The notes beneath the pieces were generated by a model that searched no databases, was not told the origin of the DNA, and was given only the letters and a program-made list of their open reading frames with translations. Position numbers and translations under genes: made by a program. This document shows positions 1 to 9,436 of a DNA stretch of 64,000 bases, piece by piece; position 1 is the stretch's first letter, and each line of letters starts with the position of its first letter. The stretch is from Eublepharis macularius. Taxonomy: Eukaryota; Chordata; Lepidosauria; Squamata; Eublepharidae. The stretch is taken from positions 123,725,464 through 123,789,463 of the forward strand of contig NC_072796.1 of assembly GCF_028583425.1 (NCBI RefSeq). Direction: 5' to 3'.

Positions 1-899
1 GGTGGCTGGGGAGGTGTGCGTGCGTCCTCCCAGCCCTCCCGCTCCGTTGCTCCGTGCACTGCACTAGACTCCTGCCGCGCCTGGCCTGTGACTGCTGCTC
101 CCAGCCGGGGGCACATGGCGTGGGAGAGCTGGGAGGCTGCCATAGCTGCGGGCCAGGCGTGGCAGGTGACCAGGGCAGCGTGCGGGCAGCTTCCCATCCC
201 TCCCGGTCAGCCGCCTGCATGCTGCTGCCACTAGCTCTGTGGCATGCGCCCCCGGCGCCCCCTCCGGCACCTCAGTGCTGGATGTGATCTCTGGGGTTGC
301 CTCAATAGAGGCACCGGCCCTGTTTCTACATACAGAGTGTTTTCTTCATAGTGATCTTTTCTATGCCATGGTTGCCAGCGGCTGCCATATAGAGGCTAAC
401 TAGTGTCGCATAGAAAGAGGGTCATAAACAGTTGCATTTCTAGGATTCAAAATAGCCATTAGTCATATTCGCAACCTCCAACTACCCCCACCGCTGCACA
501 CTTAAGAGACAAAATGGGGACAGCATCATCCACAAATGCATTTTCTGTTAATTTGAGAGGGCAAATGCTAAAGTTGAACTGCTTAACTATGCATTCACAT
601 TTTTAAAAAAAACATACATCAGCAAGAGGCAAATACTCAAATATATGCATGGATCTCATATCAAAGCAGCACTTGTTCTGTAGCATCAAAACAAAACTTA
701 AAAGAGTTAAAAATTTCTTTTACATTTAAACTCATAGTTTAGCAAGCTGCAGTTAAAAACTAATATGGACCACCACCACCCCCAACACACACACAACTGT
801 TCTCCATAAACTCTGACATTTCTGATGCCTCTTACGTGACTCCATGTGGCAAAACAGAGGTACTACCAATAAGGCCCATGCCCCCAAGTGTGTTGAGGA
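1..899. other. Left flank, no gene recognised
   Basis: Bases 1-300 are GC-rich and hold short overlapping open frames on both strands with no recognisable domain. From about 300 onward the sequence is AT-rich and intergenic-looking. I see no splice-framed exon, RNA gene or clear repeat boundary here. The GC-rich block could be the end of another element running off the window. Confidence 0.5.
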
Positions 900-911
900 G
901 CATTAGACACT
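900..911. repeat. 12-bp target-site duplication, left copy
   Basis: The 12-mer gcattagacact occurs immediately outside the Penelope-like left arm and again at 19691-19702 immediately outside the right arm. This is the target duplication of the outermost insertion, so the 18.8 kb between is inserted DNA. Confidence 0.75.
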
Positions 912-964
912 TGGCTGTTGTGGGTTTTCCGGGCTGTATTGCCGTGGTCTTGGCATTGTAGTTC

Positions 965-1001
965 CTGACGTTTCGCCAGCAGCTGTGGCTGGCATCTTCA
1001 G
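965..1001 (-). ncRNA. Hammerhead ribozyme core (CUGAAGA / GAAA / GUC)
   Basis: Minus strand: CTGAAGA (995-1001), helix II with GCCAGC pairing GCTGGC, GAAA (971-974), then a two-base CG helix III and the cleavage triplet GUC. CCT before the core pairs with AGG after the cleavage site as the start of helix I. A minimal palindromic helix III is the form known from Penelope-like element hammerheads, which are thought to work as dimers. The inverted partner at 19569-19610 has GAAA changed to AAAA. Confidence 0.6.
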
Positions 1002-1071
1002 AGGTGTAGCACCAAAAGACAGAGATCTCTCTGTGTCACAGTGTGGAAAAGATGTAGGTCATTTGTATCTA

Positions 1072-1079
1072 CTCAGGAG
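1072..1079. repeat. 8-bp hAT target-site duplication, left copy
   Basis: ctcaggag sits directly before the hAT end TAGGGGTGTGC and is repeated exactly at 19478-19485 directly after the other hAT end. Eight bases is the standard hAT duplication length. Confidence 0.9.
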
Positions 1080-1240
1080 TAGGGGTGTGCAAGGAAAAAA
1101 CTTTCGGCTTTCTTGTTTCGGGATTACCCGAAACAAGATTCTCTACCGTTAAAGCCGAAAGCCGAAACAAGAATCTCTTTCGGGATTCGGGATTCGGGAT
1201 TCTTTCGGCATTCTTTCGGCATTCTTTCGGGTTTTTTTGG
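1080..1240. repeat. hAT left terminal and subterminal repeats
   Basis: The terminal inverted repeat is followed by repeated TTTCGG/CCGAAA hexamers in both orientations, several inside short palindromes (for example TTTCGGGATTACCCGAAA). The right end (19312-19477) has the same motif density. Clustered hexamers of this kind bind hAT transposases such as Ac. Confidence 0.7.
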
Positions 1241-1513
1241 GGGGAAAATGCCTCCGTCTTTCAGGACGCCTGGAGGAGGCATTTTCCCACCTAATAAGCC
1301 CAAAATTGGTGGGGACCTTCCTGTAACCCTTCTCTAACAACCACCCAAGTTTCAGACAGATTGGACTTTGGGGGGCCATGTTATGGTCCCCCAAAGCAGG
1401 TCCCCCCATCCTCCCCATAAGAAAGCAAAGGAGCAGCATATTGTTAGCATGCTGCTGCTAATCTTTCTTCATTATTTCCTATGGGGAAAAAATGAAGAGG
1501 CAGGCTTCCTTTG

Positions 1514-1825
1514 CCAGGGGTGGCATTTTGCATGCAAAATGCCCCCCAGCCCTCAGGGGCCCTTCTCCCACCCCTCCTCCCACCCCCCACCAAGGCTCAG
1601 CCTGCTCCCACTTGGGGGGGCCATTTCATGGCCTCCCCAAGTAGGTGCTCTAATCTCTACCACTGACAGCTGGGGGAGGCTTGTGTTGCCAGGGGTGGCA
1701 TTTTGCATGCAAAATGCCCCCCAACCCTCTGGGGCCCTTCTCCCACCCCTCCTCCCACCCCCCACCAAGGCTCAGCCTGCTCCCACTTGGGGGGCCATTT
1801 CATGGCCTCCCCAAGTAGGTCCCCT
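1514..1825. repeat. Tandem 175-bp repeat with a 22-bp palindrome, first block
   Basis: Two head-to-tail units start at 1514 and 1689 (spacing 175). Each begins with ccaggggt followed by a palindrome in which GGCATTTTGCA is followed by its own reverse complement. The rest is pyrimidine-rich with runs of C. The same unit resumes at 2530-2765 after an intervening segment. No coding function is apparent; the short open frames here come from the low-complexity composition. Confidence 0.7.
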
Positions 1826-2520
1826 CAGCCCCCAAAGTCCACCCCTCACAGCCCCACACAAACCCAATTCCCCCCCAGCTGCCACACACAGACCCAAATC
1901 CCCCCAGTAGCCCCTCACAGACCCAAATCAACCCCCACCTGCCCCACACCCACCATAACCCCAGGAACAGGCTGGCCTGCCCTCCCCTTTTGGGAACCCC
2001 TAAACTCTCTTTCCCAGGGCAGTTCTGCACAGACAAGGGGTGCCACAATGGTGGCAGTGCCAAATCGTCCCTGGGAAAGAGCACCTGCCCTGGCACACAG
2101 ACAACCACCCCCCTGACCCCCCCACCACCTGCAGAGAAGGCTGGCCAGCCTGCCCCATTGTTCCCTATGCTGGGAACCAACCTCCCATCAAAGAAGGGAA
2201 CACAGACACACAATCATTAAGTTTAAAAAACCTTTATTTTCTCATTTTCAAATTACAAGTGGTCAACAAATCACAACATATTACACTTATTGTCCCTCAC
2301 AGCACAACACAACACAATTAACTACACATCAGAGAATCTTTACAACAATTTTTCTTTTGAAATGGACAATCTGTAAAGTTTTGAACATTACAACAGGTTA
2401 CATAGTAAGCGGGCACAACAGGGCATGGAAACAGAAGCCCACACTAGACAAGATGATCATAATAACTACCAGCCTAATACAACTCTCCCTCCATAACATG
2501 ACTTAATGGGGGGGAACCAC
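1826..2520 (-). repeat. Duplicated hAT 3'-flank segment, left copy
   Basis: This block is colinear and about 95% alike over its last 380 bp with 10800-11312, in the same orientation. Both copies contain a minus-strand AATAAA (2233-2238 and 11037-11042) and both end at the shared motif accactgcaaca. The left copy holds about 170 bp near 1980-2140 that the right copy lacks. It interrupts the 175-bp repeat array, so it may have been inserted or copied there. Confidence 0.75.
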
Positions 2521-2529
2521 TGCAACAAA

Positions 2530-2765
2530 ATTCCCCCCCAACCCTCTGGGGCCCTTCTCCCACCCTTCCTCCCACCCCCCACCAAGGCTCAGCCTGCTCC
2601 CACTTGGGGGGGGGCATTTCATGGCCTCCCCAAGTAGGTGCTCTGCTCTCATCTCTACCACTGACAGCTGGGGGAGGCTTGTCTTGCCAGGGGTGGCATT
2701 TTGCATGCCAAATGCCACCCTTACCCTCAGGGGCCCTTCTCCCACCCTTCCTACCACCCCCCACC
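2530..2765. repeat. Tandem 175-bp repeat, second block
   Basis: Units like those of 1514-1825 continue here, with a diverged palindrome near 2694. The block ends at 2765, after which the composition changes to ordinary genomic DNA. Confidence 0.65.
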
Positions 2766-4547
2766 ACATGCATTCCTTGACAATCAAGAAATCTGGAGTT
2801 AAATATAATGTGCATGTAAGTCCCTCAAAGACAGAAGCAATATGGAGGTAATGATCCATTTGATTTCCACAACCTCAGACACAATTAGGGATCCGTTTCC
2901 CCTTGGTGGGGGATCCCCCACTCTCACCTATCACCCCCTGTCACTGCTTACCTGGCTGGAAGGGGGAAAGTCAGGGAATGAGCCTTCAAGGTACGCTCCA
3001 GGGGCTGCTGCCGTGATGTCACTGATGTCATCTGGCTGCCCTGAGAGTATTCCTGTGCTTTGCAGTGGGCTGATTTGGGCCCTACAGGCCAAAGCAGGAT
3101 CCCTTGTGGCCCAAATCTGCCTGCTGTGAATTGTGCGTGCTCCCCAGCCTTGTGTGATGATCACATCACTTCCTAGAACAGACATCATCATGCCAGAGCA
3201 TTGCCATTAAATGATCATGCGTGTGTGAACAGACCCTAAGTATCCTGTAGGCTTCAGTGATGGTATAGTAATGTTTTCACTCACATTATAGAGAGAGAGA
3301 GAGACAGAGAAGGGGGGGAGGCACTGAACCTAGATTATTTCTTCTATTTTACTGTCCCCTTCCAAAGCCAGGGTGGCATTGGCACAATGCCCCCCTCCCC
3401 CCGGCCAGAGCCTTAGTACCAGTATGCATTGACAGGCCCATGCATCATAGTCCTTTTTGAGACCCAGCCAAGTTGTGTGCCTTTTGGAGAAAAATGTTCA
3501 AGTTGCTGGTGGGGGTATGAACAATTTTTAGATATCCACTGTAGTGCAATGGCTAGAGAGTTGGTCTAGAATCTAGCAGACTCTGATTCTGTGCCTTGTA
3601 GGCTTGATGGATGTTCTTGGCTCAGCCTAAGTAAACAATTGTGTTGTGTTTTCCAGAGGCAGTCTAGGTGATTTTGGGGCCCTGGACAAATGTTCTGGAC
3701 GGGGCCCCAGAACCAGTGCCGCCCCACCACTGGCTCCTTGCCAAGGCCAAGCAATTTGGTCACCTAGGCCCCAGATAGAGTGGGCAGGAGTGCGTTGTTT
3801 CCTTCCTCCCCCCCCTCCACCCCCTCATACAACTAAGAAGGCCATCGGTGGATGTAGTCACTCCAATGTGAGGCATGGAGCAGCTGTCTATTGTTAGCCT
3901 GGTTGTGATGAGGGTGAAACAAATCAAGGGAGAACAGCAATGTGTAAACCACTCTAGGTTCCCATGGGGGAGAAAACCGGGGCATAAGATAAACCTTTAA
4001 TTTGGTGGGGAGGGGGTATATACATTTTATGTGTATGTGTCTGTATGTTTTATGCATTCAAATCACTTGTGGTGTACTTTAGAATTATATTGAGCTCCAC
4101 AGTATCCCAAAAACCTTGTCCATGTATTGCAAACCGAAGTCAATCTACCACATCTAGGGTATTCTTCTTTTCCCTACTGCCTTCAATTTTTCTTAGCATT
4201 ATTGTCTTTTCTAGTGAACCTTGTCTTCTCATGATGTGACATAAGCACTATCATCAATTGATATCTTCAAGGGAGAAAGCAGGCCTGATTTGGTCTGGAT
4301 GCCACTTACATGTCTTTTTCGGAGTCCATGGTACATGTAAATTAAAACTTTCTTCCCACTTCACAGTGTGAATGCTTTTTCTTCCTATGAGCTTTGTCTA
4401 AATTTTAGTGTACTGATACTGCTCATTTGGCCAAAAGGCCTGCCCTTGATCAATGCCACATTAAATACTTCATAATAAAAATATGTTTTTAGAACCATTT
4501 AAAAGTGTCTTTAAGTGCCATACGCTGATTTAAAAAAACATAAGCTA
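2766..4547. other. Host-like DNA inside the hAT, left of the LTR element
   Basis: Base composition and texture match intergenic DNA elsewhere in the window and not the C-rich hAT interior. A tRNA-SINE-like head (near 3540-3590) and a short (GA)n run (3292-3305) are present. No gene was recognised. It ends at the agcta target site of the LTR retrotransposon. Confidence 0.5.
4543..4547. repeat. 5-bp target-site duplication of the LTR element, left
   Basis: agcta immediately precedes the left LTR and recurs at 10281-10285 immediately after the right LTR. Five bases is usual for Ty3/gypsy integrases. Confidence 0.9.
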
Positions 4548-5647
4548 TGTCAGGGCTTGCCGTCGCTGCCGCTGGGCGTGGCACTGGGCGGTCTGCTCCT
4601 GACGTCACAGGGGGGCCAGGGAATCTGCAGGACCCTGCTCTGTGGAAGGAGGGGCGGTATACCTCACCCAGACTCCCTCTCAGTCCACTCGCTGGCCTGC
4701 TCAACCTGGCCTGCTTACCCTCTGCGCCCTCCTTCATCTTCTCCTTCCAGGACTCTCCTCCAAGCCTCCACCCTTGCATCTTACTGCTCTCACTCCACAT
4801 CATCACTCCTCACTCACACCCACCACCACAGGGCTCTTCCCAGCCAGCTTTTATAGGGCTTCCTCCTACTGCCCCACCCCTCTTCCAGCCTGGCCTTTGG
4901 CTGCACCAAGCAGTTGCAGCTGGGGTAGCTGATCTGGCCCCACTGACCAGCACCAGCTGTGCCTTGTTCTCTGGCTGCCCAGCCTCCCTGCCTTGGCTGA
5001 TTGCTGAAGGCATGTCCAGCTGCAGTCCCCTGGCTAGCAGCCCAGCCTCCCTGGCTGAGCTGATGGCTGAAGGTGGGTCCAGCTGTGGCTCCTTGGCTGG
5101 TTGCCCAGGGCTTCCTGCAGAGTGCCTCCAATAGCCCCACCTGGAGTGGCTTGGTTTTTGGCAACTCCTGGGCCAGGCTACTATTTTCTAGCTGGGGCGT
5201 GGCTTTGGGTTGTTGGGGCTGCTGCTGCTTCTCCTCCTCAGGTAAGGTCTTTGGGTGGGTGACTGCTGAGCTTCCAATCCCTCTGCCCTTGCCCCCTTCC
5301 ACCTTGCTTAGTCCCCTTTCCTTCCCCAGGGAAGAGGGACTCGCTGGCCTCTCTCTGTCTCCCCCTGTCTCCTGAGGCCCTGGGCCTTTGCCCCTTGTCC
5401 CTGGCACTGACAGGTTCTGGCCCCATTTGCCCATGGGAGGGGTTGGCCTGCTGTCCCCCGGCTGCCCCCTCTGCCTGCCAGTCAGACCGGTTGACCTGCT
5501 GTCAGCTGGCCGACCAGTTGACCTGCTGTCTGCTGGCTGACCAGTTGGCCTGCTGTCTGCTGGCTGCCCCCTCTGTTTGCCCATCAGCCCGGCTGACCTG
5601 CTGTTCCCTCCTACCAAGTCTGGGGGCTGGGACCCAGACCCCGGACA
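4548..5647 (-). repeat. 3' LTR (1100 bp)
   Basis: Begins TGTCCGGGG and ends CCCTGACA on the minus strand (TG...CA). The minus-strand TATAAAAG box lies at 4848-4855. The 3' end of the pol open frame runs into this LTR and stops at 4814. Short tandem repeats (27-36 bp, around 5480-5590) lie in the U3-like part. Confidence 0.9.
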
Positions 5648-8600
5648 CACCCCCCCACTTAGCTTTGAGTTGTGGGGGTCAGGGTCAGATTCAAACATGC
5701 GGGACATGAAGTCCGCATCCACATGCTGCGCCCCCTTGCGGTACTTGATGGTGAACCGGAAGGGGAGGAGGGAGAGGTACCACCGCAGCACACGGGGGTT
5801 GTGCGCCTTCATGCGGTGGAGCCACTGCAGGGGCGCATGGTCCGTTAGTAGGACAAAGGGATTATTGGCCAGGTAGTATTGCAGGGCCCCCACTGCCCAC
5901 TTGACCGCTAGGGCCTCCCGCTCCACTGTTGCATAGCGCCTCTCTGCGGGCTGCAGCTTCCGACTCAGGAAGAGGATGGGGACGTCGGTTCCGTCACGTT
6001 CCTGAGTCAGGACTGCCCCAAGGCCAGTGTCAGAAGCGTCTGTGGCCAGCGTAAAGGGTCGGTCAAAGTCCGGGTTCCACAGGGCTGTGGTATTAGAGAG
6101 GGCTGACCGCAGGTCCTTGAAAGCTGCTTCTAGTGCTGGGGTCCACCGGACTTGGTTGGGCAGCCCCTTCTTTAAGCAGTCTGTCAGGGGGGCGGCTCGG
6201 GAGGCAAAGTGGGGGATGAACCGCCCGTAATACCCCAGTAGTCCCAGGAAACGTCGGACTTGCTTCTTGGTCCGGGGCTGGGGGGCATCAGCTATCGAGG
6301 CCACCTTGTCTGGTGGTGGGCGAACTCGGCCTCCCCCGACCACAAAGCCCAGGTACTGGAGTTCCTGGAACCCCAGGTGGCTCTTCTTTGGGTTAGCCCG
6401 TAGTCCGGCTCGCTGGAGGGCCCTCATGACAGCTTCCAAGTGTTGGAGGTGGGTGGGCCAGTCCGGGCTGAAGATGATGATGTCATCTATGTATGCCATT
6501 GCATACGCCCGGCACTCTCCCAGCACTTGGTCCACCAGCCGCTGAAACGTGGCAGCTGCCCCGTGTAGACCAAACGGCATCTTCTTGAACTGGAAGAGGC
6601 CTCGTGGGGTGGCAAAGGCCGTCTTCTCCCGGTCTGCTGGCCGCACGGGCACTTGCCAGTAGCCCTTCGTCAAGTCTAGGGCCGACAGGTAGCGGGCGGA
6701 CCCTAGGTGGTCTACCAACACATCTGCTCGGGGCATGGGGTATGCATCGAACTGGGCCACCTTATTCAGTTCGCGATAGTCGATGCAGAATCGGGTGGTC
6801 CCATCCGGCTTGGGCACCAAGACTATCGGGCTCCTCCAAGCGCTTCGCGAGGGCTCGATTACCCCAAGCCTGAGCATCTCGTCGGTCTCTTTCTCCACTG
6901 CCTCCCACCGCTTCCTGGGGATGGGGCGCCAGGTAGCCCGGGCTGTCTGCCCCGGGTCCGTTGGAATGGCATGTTGGATCAGGCTCGTGCTGCCCGGCCT
7001 GCGGGAGAAGACCCCGGGAATCCGAGCCCAGAGGTCTTGTAGCTGGGCCCTCTGAGCTGGGTCGAGCTGAGGGTCCACCTTGGGCTCCTCGAACTCCGGG
7101 GCATCAGTGGTCCAAGGCAGCACACTGTCAGGGAGCTCTAGCGGGTCCTCAGCCACGCCACACTCCTCTTTTGGGCGCTCGTGCCACTGCTTTAGGAGGT
7201 TCACATGCAGGGTCTTCCGCCGACGCCGGCCGACCCCACACTGGACTTCGTAGGTGGTGGGGCCCAGCACCCTTCGAATCTGGTAGGGACCCCTCCAAGG
7301 GTCCCCTTCCTCTCTTGGGAACACCGAGTGGTGCACGAGGACCTTCTCTCCGGCCTGGAAAGTCCTCATCCGCGCACCCCGGTCATAGGCGGCCTTTTGC
7401 TTTGACTGGGTGCGAGTCAGTCTGCGATTTGCCTCCGCTTGGGACTGTTGCACCCGGTCACGGAGCCGGCTCACGTACTCCTGTATGGGGGGCGCGGGGC
7501 TGCTGGCCCGGGGCCCCCAGCGTTCCGTCAGCCGGGAGAGCATCCCCCTTGGCTTGCGCCCATATAGCAGCTCGAATGGGCTGAAGCCGGTGGAGGCCTG
7601 CGTGGTCTCCCGGAGGGCGAACATGAGCGGGTCGATGTACAAGTCCCACTGGTGAGGCTTGTCCCGCGTCATCTTCTTCAGGGCCTCCTTGACGGTCTGG
7701 TTCAGCCGCTCTGCCAACCCATCTGTTTGAGGGTGGTAAGCCGAGGTGAACACCTGCCGGATCCCCAAATTCTGGCAGAGCTGGCGCATGGCTGTGGCAC
7801 GGAACGGGCCCCCCCGATCCGTCAAAATTTCGTCTGGCAGCCCCACCATTGCGAAAAACTTGGACAGGGCCCGTACCATCCCCGGGGTCTGCATGGTCTT
7901 CAGCGGGATGACCTCGGGGAACCGCGTGGCATAGTCCACAATCACCAGGGCAAAGCGATGGCCTCGGGGTGTGCGTGGCAGCGGTCCGATGAAGTCCATT
8001 GCGATGCGTTGGAAGGGCGTCTCCATGACGGGCAGCGGGGAGAGGGGGGCCTTCGGCGGGCGGCGGGCTGCCACCCGCTGGCAGGTGGGACATGAGCGGC
8101 AGTGGGCCTTCACGTCTGCATTCACGGAGGGCCAGAAGAATTGCTCAAGAACCTTCCTCAGGGTCTTGTGGTGCCCCAGGTGCCCAGCCCAAGCGTGCTC
8201 ATGAGCCGTGCGGAGGACTTCCGCCCGATAGGCTGCTGGCACAAGTAGTTGGCGGACCTCCCCCTGGCCATTTGGGGCACGAGCTATGCGAACCCAAACC
8301 CCTCCTTGCTTCTCGATGCGAGGGAGTCGTTGGGACCTCCGTTCATCCCGCACTTGCTCCTCCTCACGAGCGGCTGTCTCTCGCAAGCGCTGCAAGGACT
8401 CATCCGCCCCTTGGGCATCATGGAATGGGCGGTCTGCCAGGGTTCCAGCTGGGCCTCCAGTCCATGGTTCTGCCCCTGGTCTGGTGGAGGGACCCTCTCC
8501 CGGGTCGTTGGCTTCCTCCACTTGCAGAGCGGTGGCAACTTGTGGGTCTGTCAATTCCCCTGCCGCCTTCAGCCGAGACCCGGCGATCCCTGGGGTGTCT

Positions 8601-9436
8601 CTTCCCAATTTCTCCGCTGCCTGCTGGAGGAGCCTGAAGAACCCCGGGGCATCTCTTCCCAGCAGTATTGGTACAGGTAGGTGAGCTAACTGGGCAACTT
8701 CCATTTGGTGGCGGACCCCTAGGTACTCTATCGTGATTAGGGCCGTAGGGTACGGCTGGGTGCGGCCCATCACATCCGTCACCGGGATCCAGCGGTACAC
8801 TGGGGTCGCAGCTGGGAGGAGCTGGGGCCGAATTGCTGAGACTGCACTCCCAGAGTCCAACAGGGCTTGTAGGATCAGCCGGCCTATCTTCACGGTGGCG
8901 CATAGACTCTGCACCTGCTTGCCAGGCGGTGGGTTATTTTCCCAAACGAGGGCGCAAACCCTTGGCAAGGCCTCAGTGAGTGTGCCGGCTTGCATCTGCA
9001 GCTCCGCTGTCTGTGCTAGTTCCACTGGAGCGGCTGGGTAGGCTGCCTCCAGCTTTCCCCACATCCTATCCTGGCGTTCCTCCAGCCACGGTCCGAGCTC
9101 CGCTGGGGCGGCGGCCTTGGGAGGCCGCCCCTTGACTGGCGCCTGCGTCGGAACGTCTCTCCCCGTACGGGCCACCAACTTGTCAGGGCTTGCCGTCGCT
9201 GCCGCTGGGCGTGGCACTGGGCGGTCTGCTCCTGACGTCACAGGGGGGCCAGGGAATCTGCAGGACCCTGCTCTGTGGAAGGAGGGGCGGTATACCTCAC
9301 CCAGACTCCCTCTCAGTCCACTCGCTGGCCTGCTCAACCTGGCCTGCTTACCCTCTGCGCCCTCCTTCATCTTCTCCTTCCAGGACTCTCCTCCAAGCCT
9401 CCACCCTTGCATCTTACTGCTCTCACTCCACATCAT
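4814..9436 (-). CDS. pol: Retrotransposon polyprotein: PR-INT-RT-RNase H
   Basis: A single stop-free frame of about 1540 codons, starting at an ATG inside the 5' LTR, just downstream of its TATA box, and ending inside the 3' LTR. Residues 1-85 are LTR-encoded and about 87-190 have no recognised domain. DSGSA near 195 is the aspartic protease active site. The integrase zinc finger (HX4-7H...CX2C) lies near 412-453, and the catalytic D, D and E near 482, 541 and 577. A GPY-type module follows (about 716-735). Reverse transcriptase spans about 830-1010 with YIDD near 983. RNase H spans about 1130-1245 (DAS, E in the TVERE motif, TDH). Integrase therefore precedes reverse transcriptase. No gag-type zinc knuckle is present. 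The proline- and glutamine-rich tail after about 1265 is LTR-encoded. All catalytic motifs look intact. Confidence 0.85.
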   Translation of the reverse strand: MMWSESSKMQGWRLGGESWKEKMKEGAEGKQARLSRPASGLRGSLGEVYRPSFHRAGSCRFPGPPVTSGADRPVPRPAAATASPDKLVARTGRDVPTQAPVKGRPPKAAAPAELGPWLEERQDRMWGKLEAAYPAAPVELAQTAELQMQAGTLTEALPRVCALVWENNPPPGKQVQSLCATVKIGRLILQALLDSGSAVSAIRPQLLPAATPVYRWIPVTDVMGRTQPYPTALITIEYLGVRHQMEVAQLAHLPVPILLGRDAPGFFRLLQQAAEKLGRDTPGIAGSRLKAAGELTDPQVATALQVEEANDPGEGPSTRPGAEPWTGGPAGTLADRPFHDAQGADESLQRLRETAAREEEQVRDERRSQRLPRIEKQGGVWVRIARAPNGQGEVRQLLVPAAYRAEVLRTAHEHAWAGHLGHHKTLRKVLEQFFWPSVNADVKAHCRSCPTCQRVAARRPPKAPLSPLPVMETPFQRIAMDFIGPLPRTPRGHRFALVIVDYATRFPEVIPLKTMQTPGMVRALSKFFAMVGLPDEILTDRGGPFRATAMRQLCQNLGIRQVFTSAYHPQTDGLAERLNQTVKEALKKMTRDKPHQWDLYIDPLMFALRETTQASTGFSPFELLYGRKPRGMLSRLTERWGPRASSPAPPIQEYVSRLRDRVQQSQAEANRRLTRTQSKQKAAYDRGARMRTFQAGEKVLVHHSVFPREEGDPWRGPYQIRRVLGPTTYEVQCGVGRRRRKTLHVNLLKQWHERPKEECGVAEDPLELPDSVLPWTTDAPEFEEPKVDPQLDPAQRAQLQDLWARIPGVFSRRPGSTSLIQHAIPTDPGQTARATWRPIPRKRWEAVEKETDEMLRLGVIEPSRSAWRSPIVLVPKPDGTTRFCIDYRELNKVAQFDAYPMPRADVLVDHLGSARYLSALDLTKGYWQVPVRPADREKTAFATPRGLFQFKKMPFGLHGAAATFQRLVDQVLGECRAYAMAYIDDIIIFSPDWPTHLQHLEAVMRALQRAGLRANPKKSHLGFQELQYLGFVVGGGRVRPPPDKVASIADAPQPRTKKQVRRFLGLLGYYGRFIPHFASRAAPLTDCLKKGLPNQVRWTPALEAAFKDLRSALSNTTALWNPDFDRPFTLATDASDTGLGAVLTQERDGTDVPILFLSRKLQPAERRYATVEREALAVKWAVGALQYYLANNPFVLLTDHAPLQWLHRMKAHNPRVLRWYLSLLPFRFTIKYRKGAQHVDADFMSRMFESDPDPHNSKLSGGVCPGSGSQPPDLVGGNSRSAGLMGKQRGQPADSRPTGQPADSRSTGRPADSRSTGLTGRQRGQPGDSRPTPPMGKWGQNLSVPGTRGKGPGPQETGGDRERPASPSSLGKERGLSKVEGGKGRGIGSSAVTHPKTLPEEEKQQQPQQPKATPQLENSSLAQELPKTKPLQVGLLEALCRKPWATSQGATAGPTFSHQLSQGGWAASQGTAAGHAFSNQPRQGGWAAREQGTAGAGQWGQISYPSCNCLVQPKARLEEGWGSRRKPYKSWLGRALWWWV
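4848..4855 (-). promoter_or_regulatory. TATA box in 3' LTR
   Basis: Minus-strand TATAAAAG, identical to the copy at 9481-9488. In the 3' LTR it would direct transcription into downstream flanking DNA. Confidence 0.5.
5648..5660 (-). promoter_or_regulatory. Polypurine tract
   Basis: Minus strand AAGTGGGGGGGTG lies directly before the 3' LTR, where the plus-strand primer of reverse transcription is expected. Confidence 0.75.
9160..9177 (-). promoter_or_regulatory. Primer-binding site matching tRNA-Ile
   Basis: Minus strand TGGTGGCCCGTACGGGGA, three bases inside the 5' LTR. By my recollection of vertebrate tRNA-Ile(AAU), all 18 bases are complementary to its 3' end including CCA. The position and perfect complementarity support this as the minus-strand primer site. 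Confidence 0.75.

Larger units (their letters stand above)
912..1079 (-). mobile_element. Penelope-like repeat, left arm of a split copy
   Basis: On the minus strand this arm reads as the terminal region of a repeat that recurs inverted at 19486-19690 and as a fragment at 58505-58575. It contains a hammerhead-ribozyme core (965-1001), which is characteristic of the pseudo-LTRs of Penelope-like retroelements. The arm ends at the 8-bp ctcaggag duplicated by the hAT insertion. Joining 912-1079 to 19486-19690 gives a unit of about 373 bp arranged as two inverted arms. The family assignment rests on the ribozyme core and general resemblance, not on a reverse transcriptase, which is absent. Confidence 0.6.

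Noticed and set aside
1368-2321. Proline-rich frames in the C-rich hAT left region.
   Set aside because: They follow from C-runs in the 175-bp repeat and do not persist in the duplicated copy at 10800.
6961-8684. Plus-strand frames of 181-207 codons opposite pol.
   Set aside because: Antisense shadows of the GC-rich pol frame.
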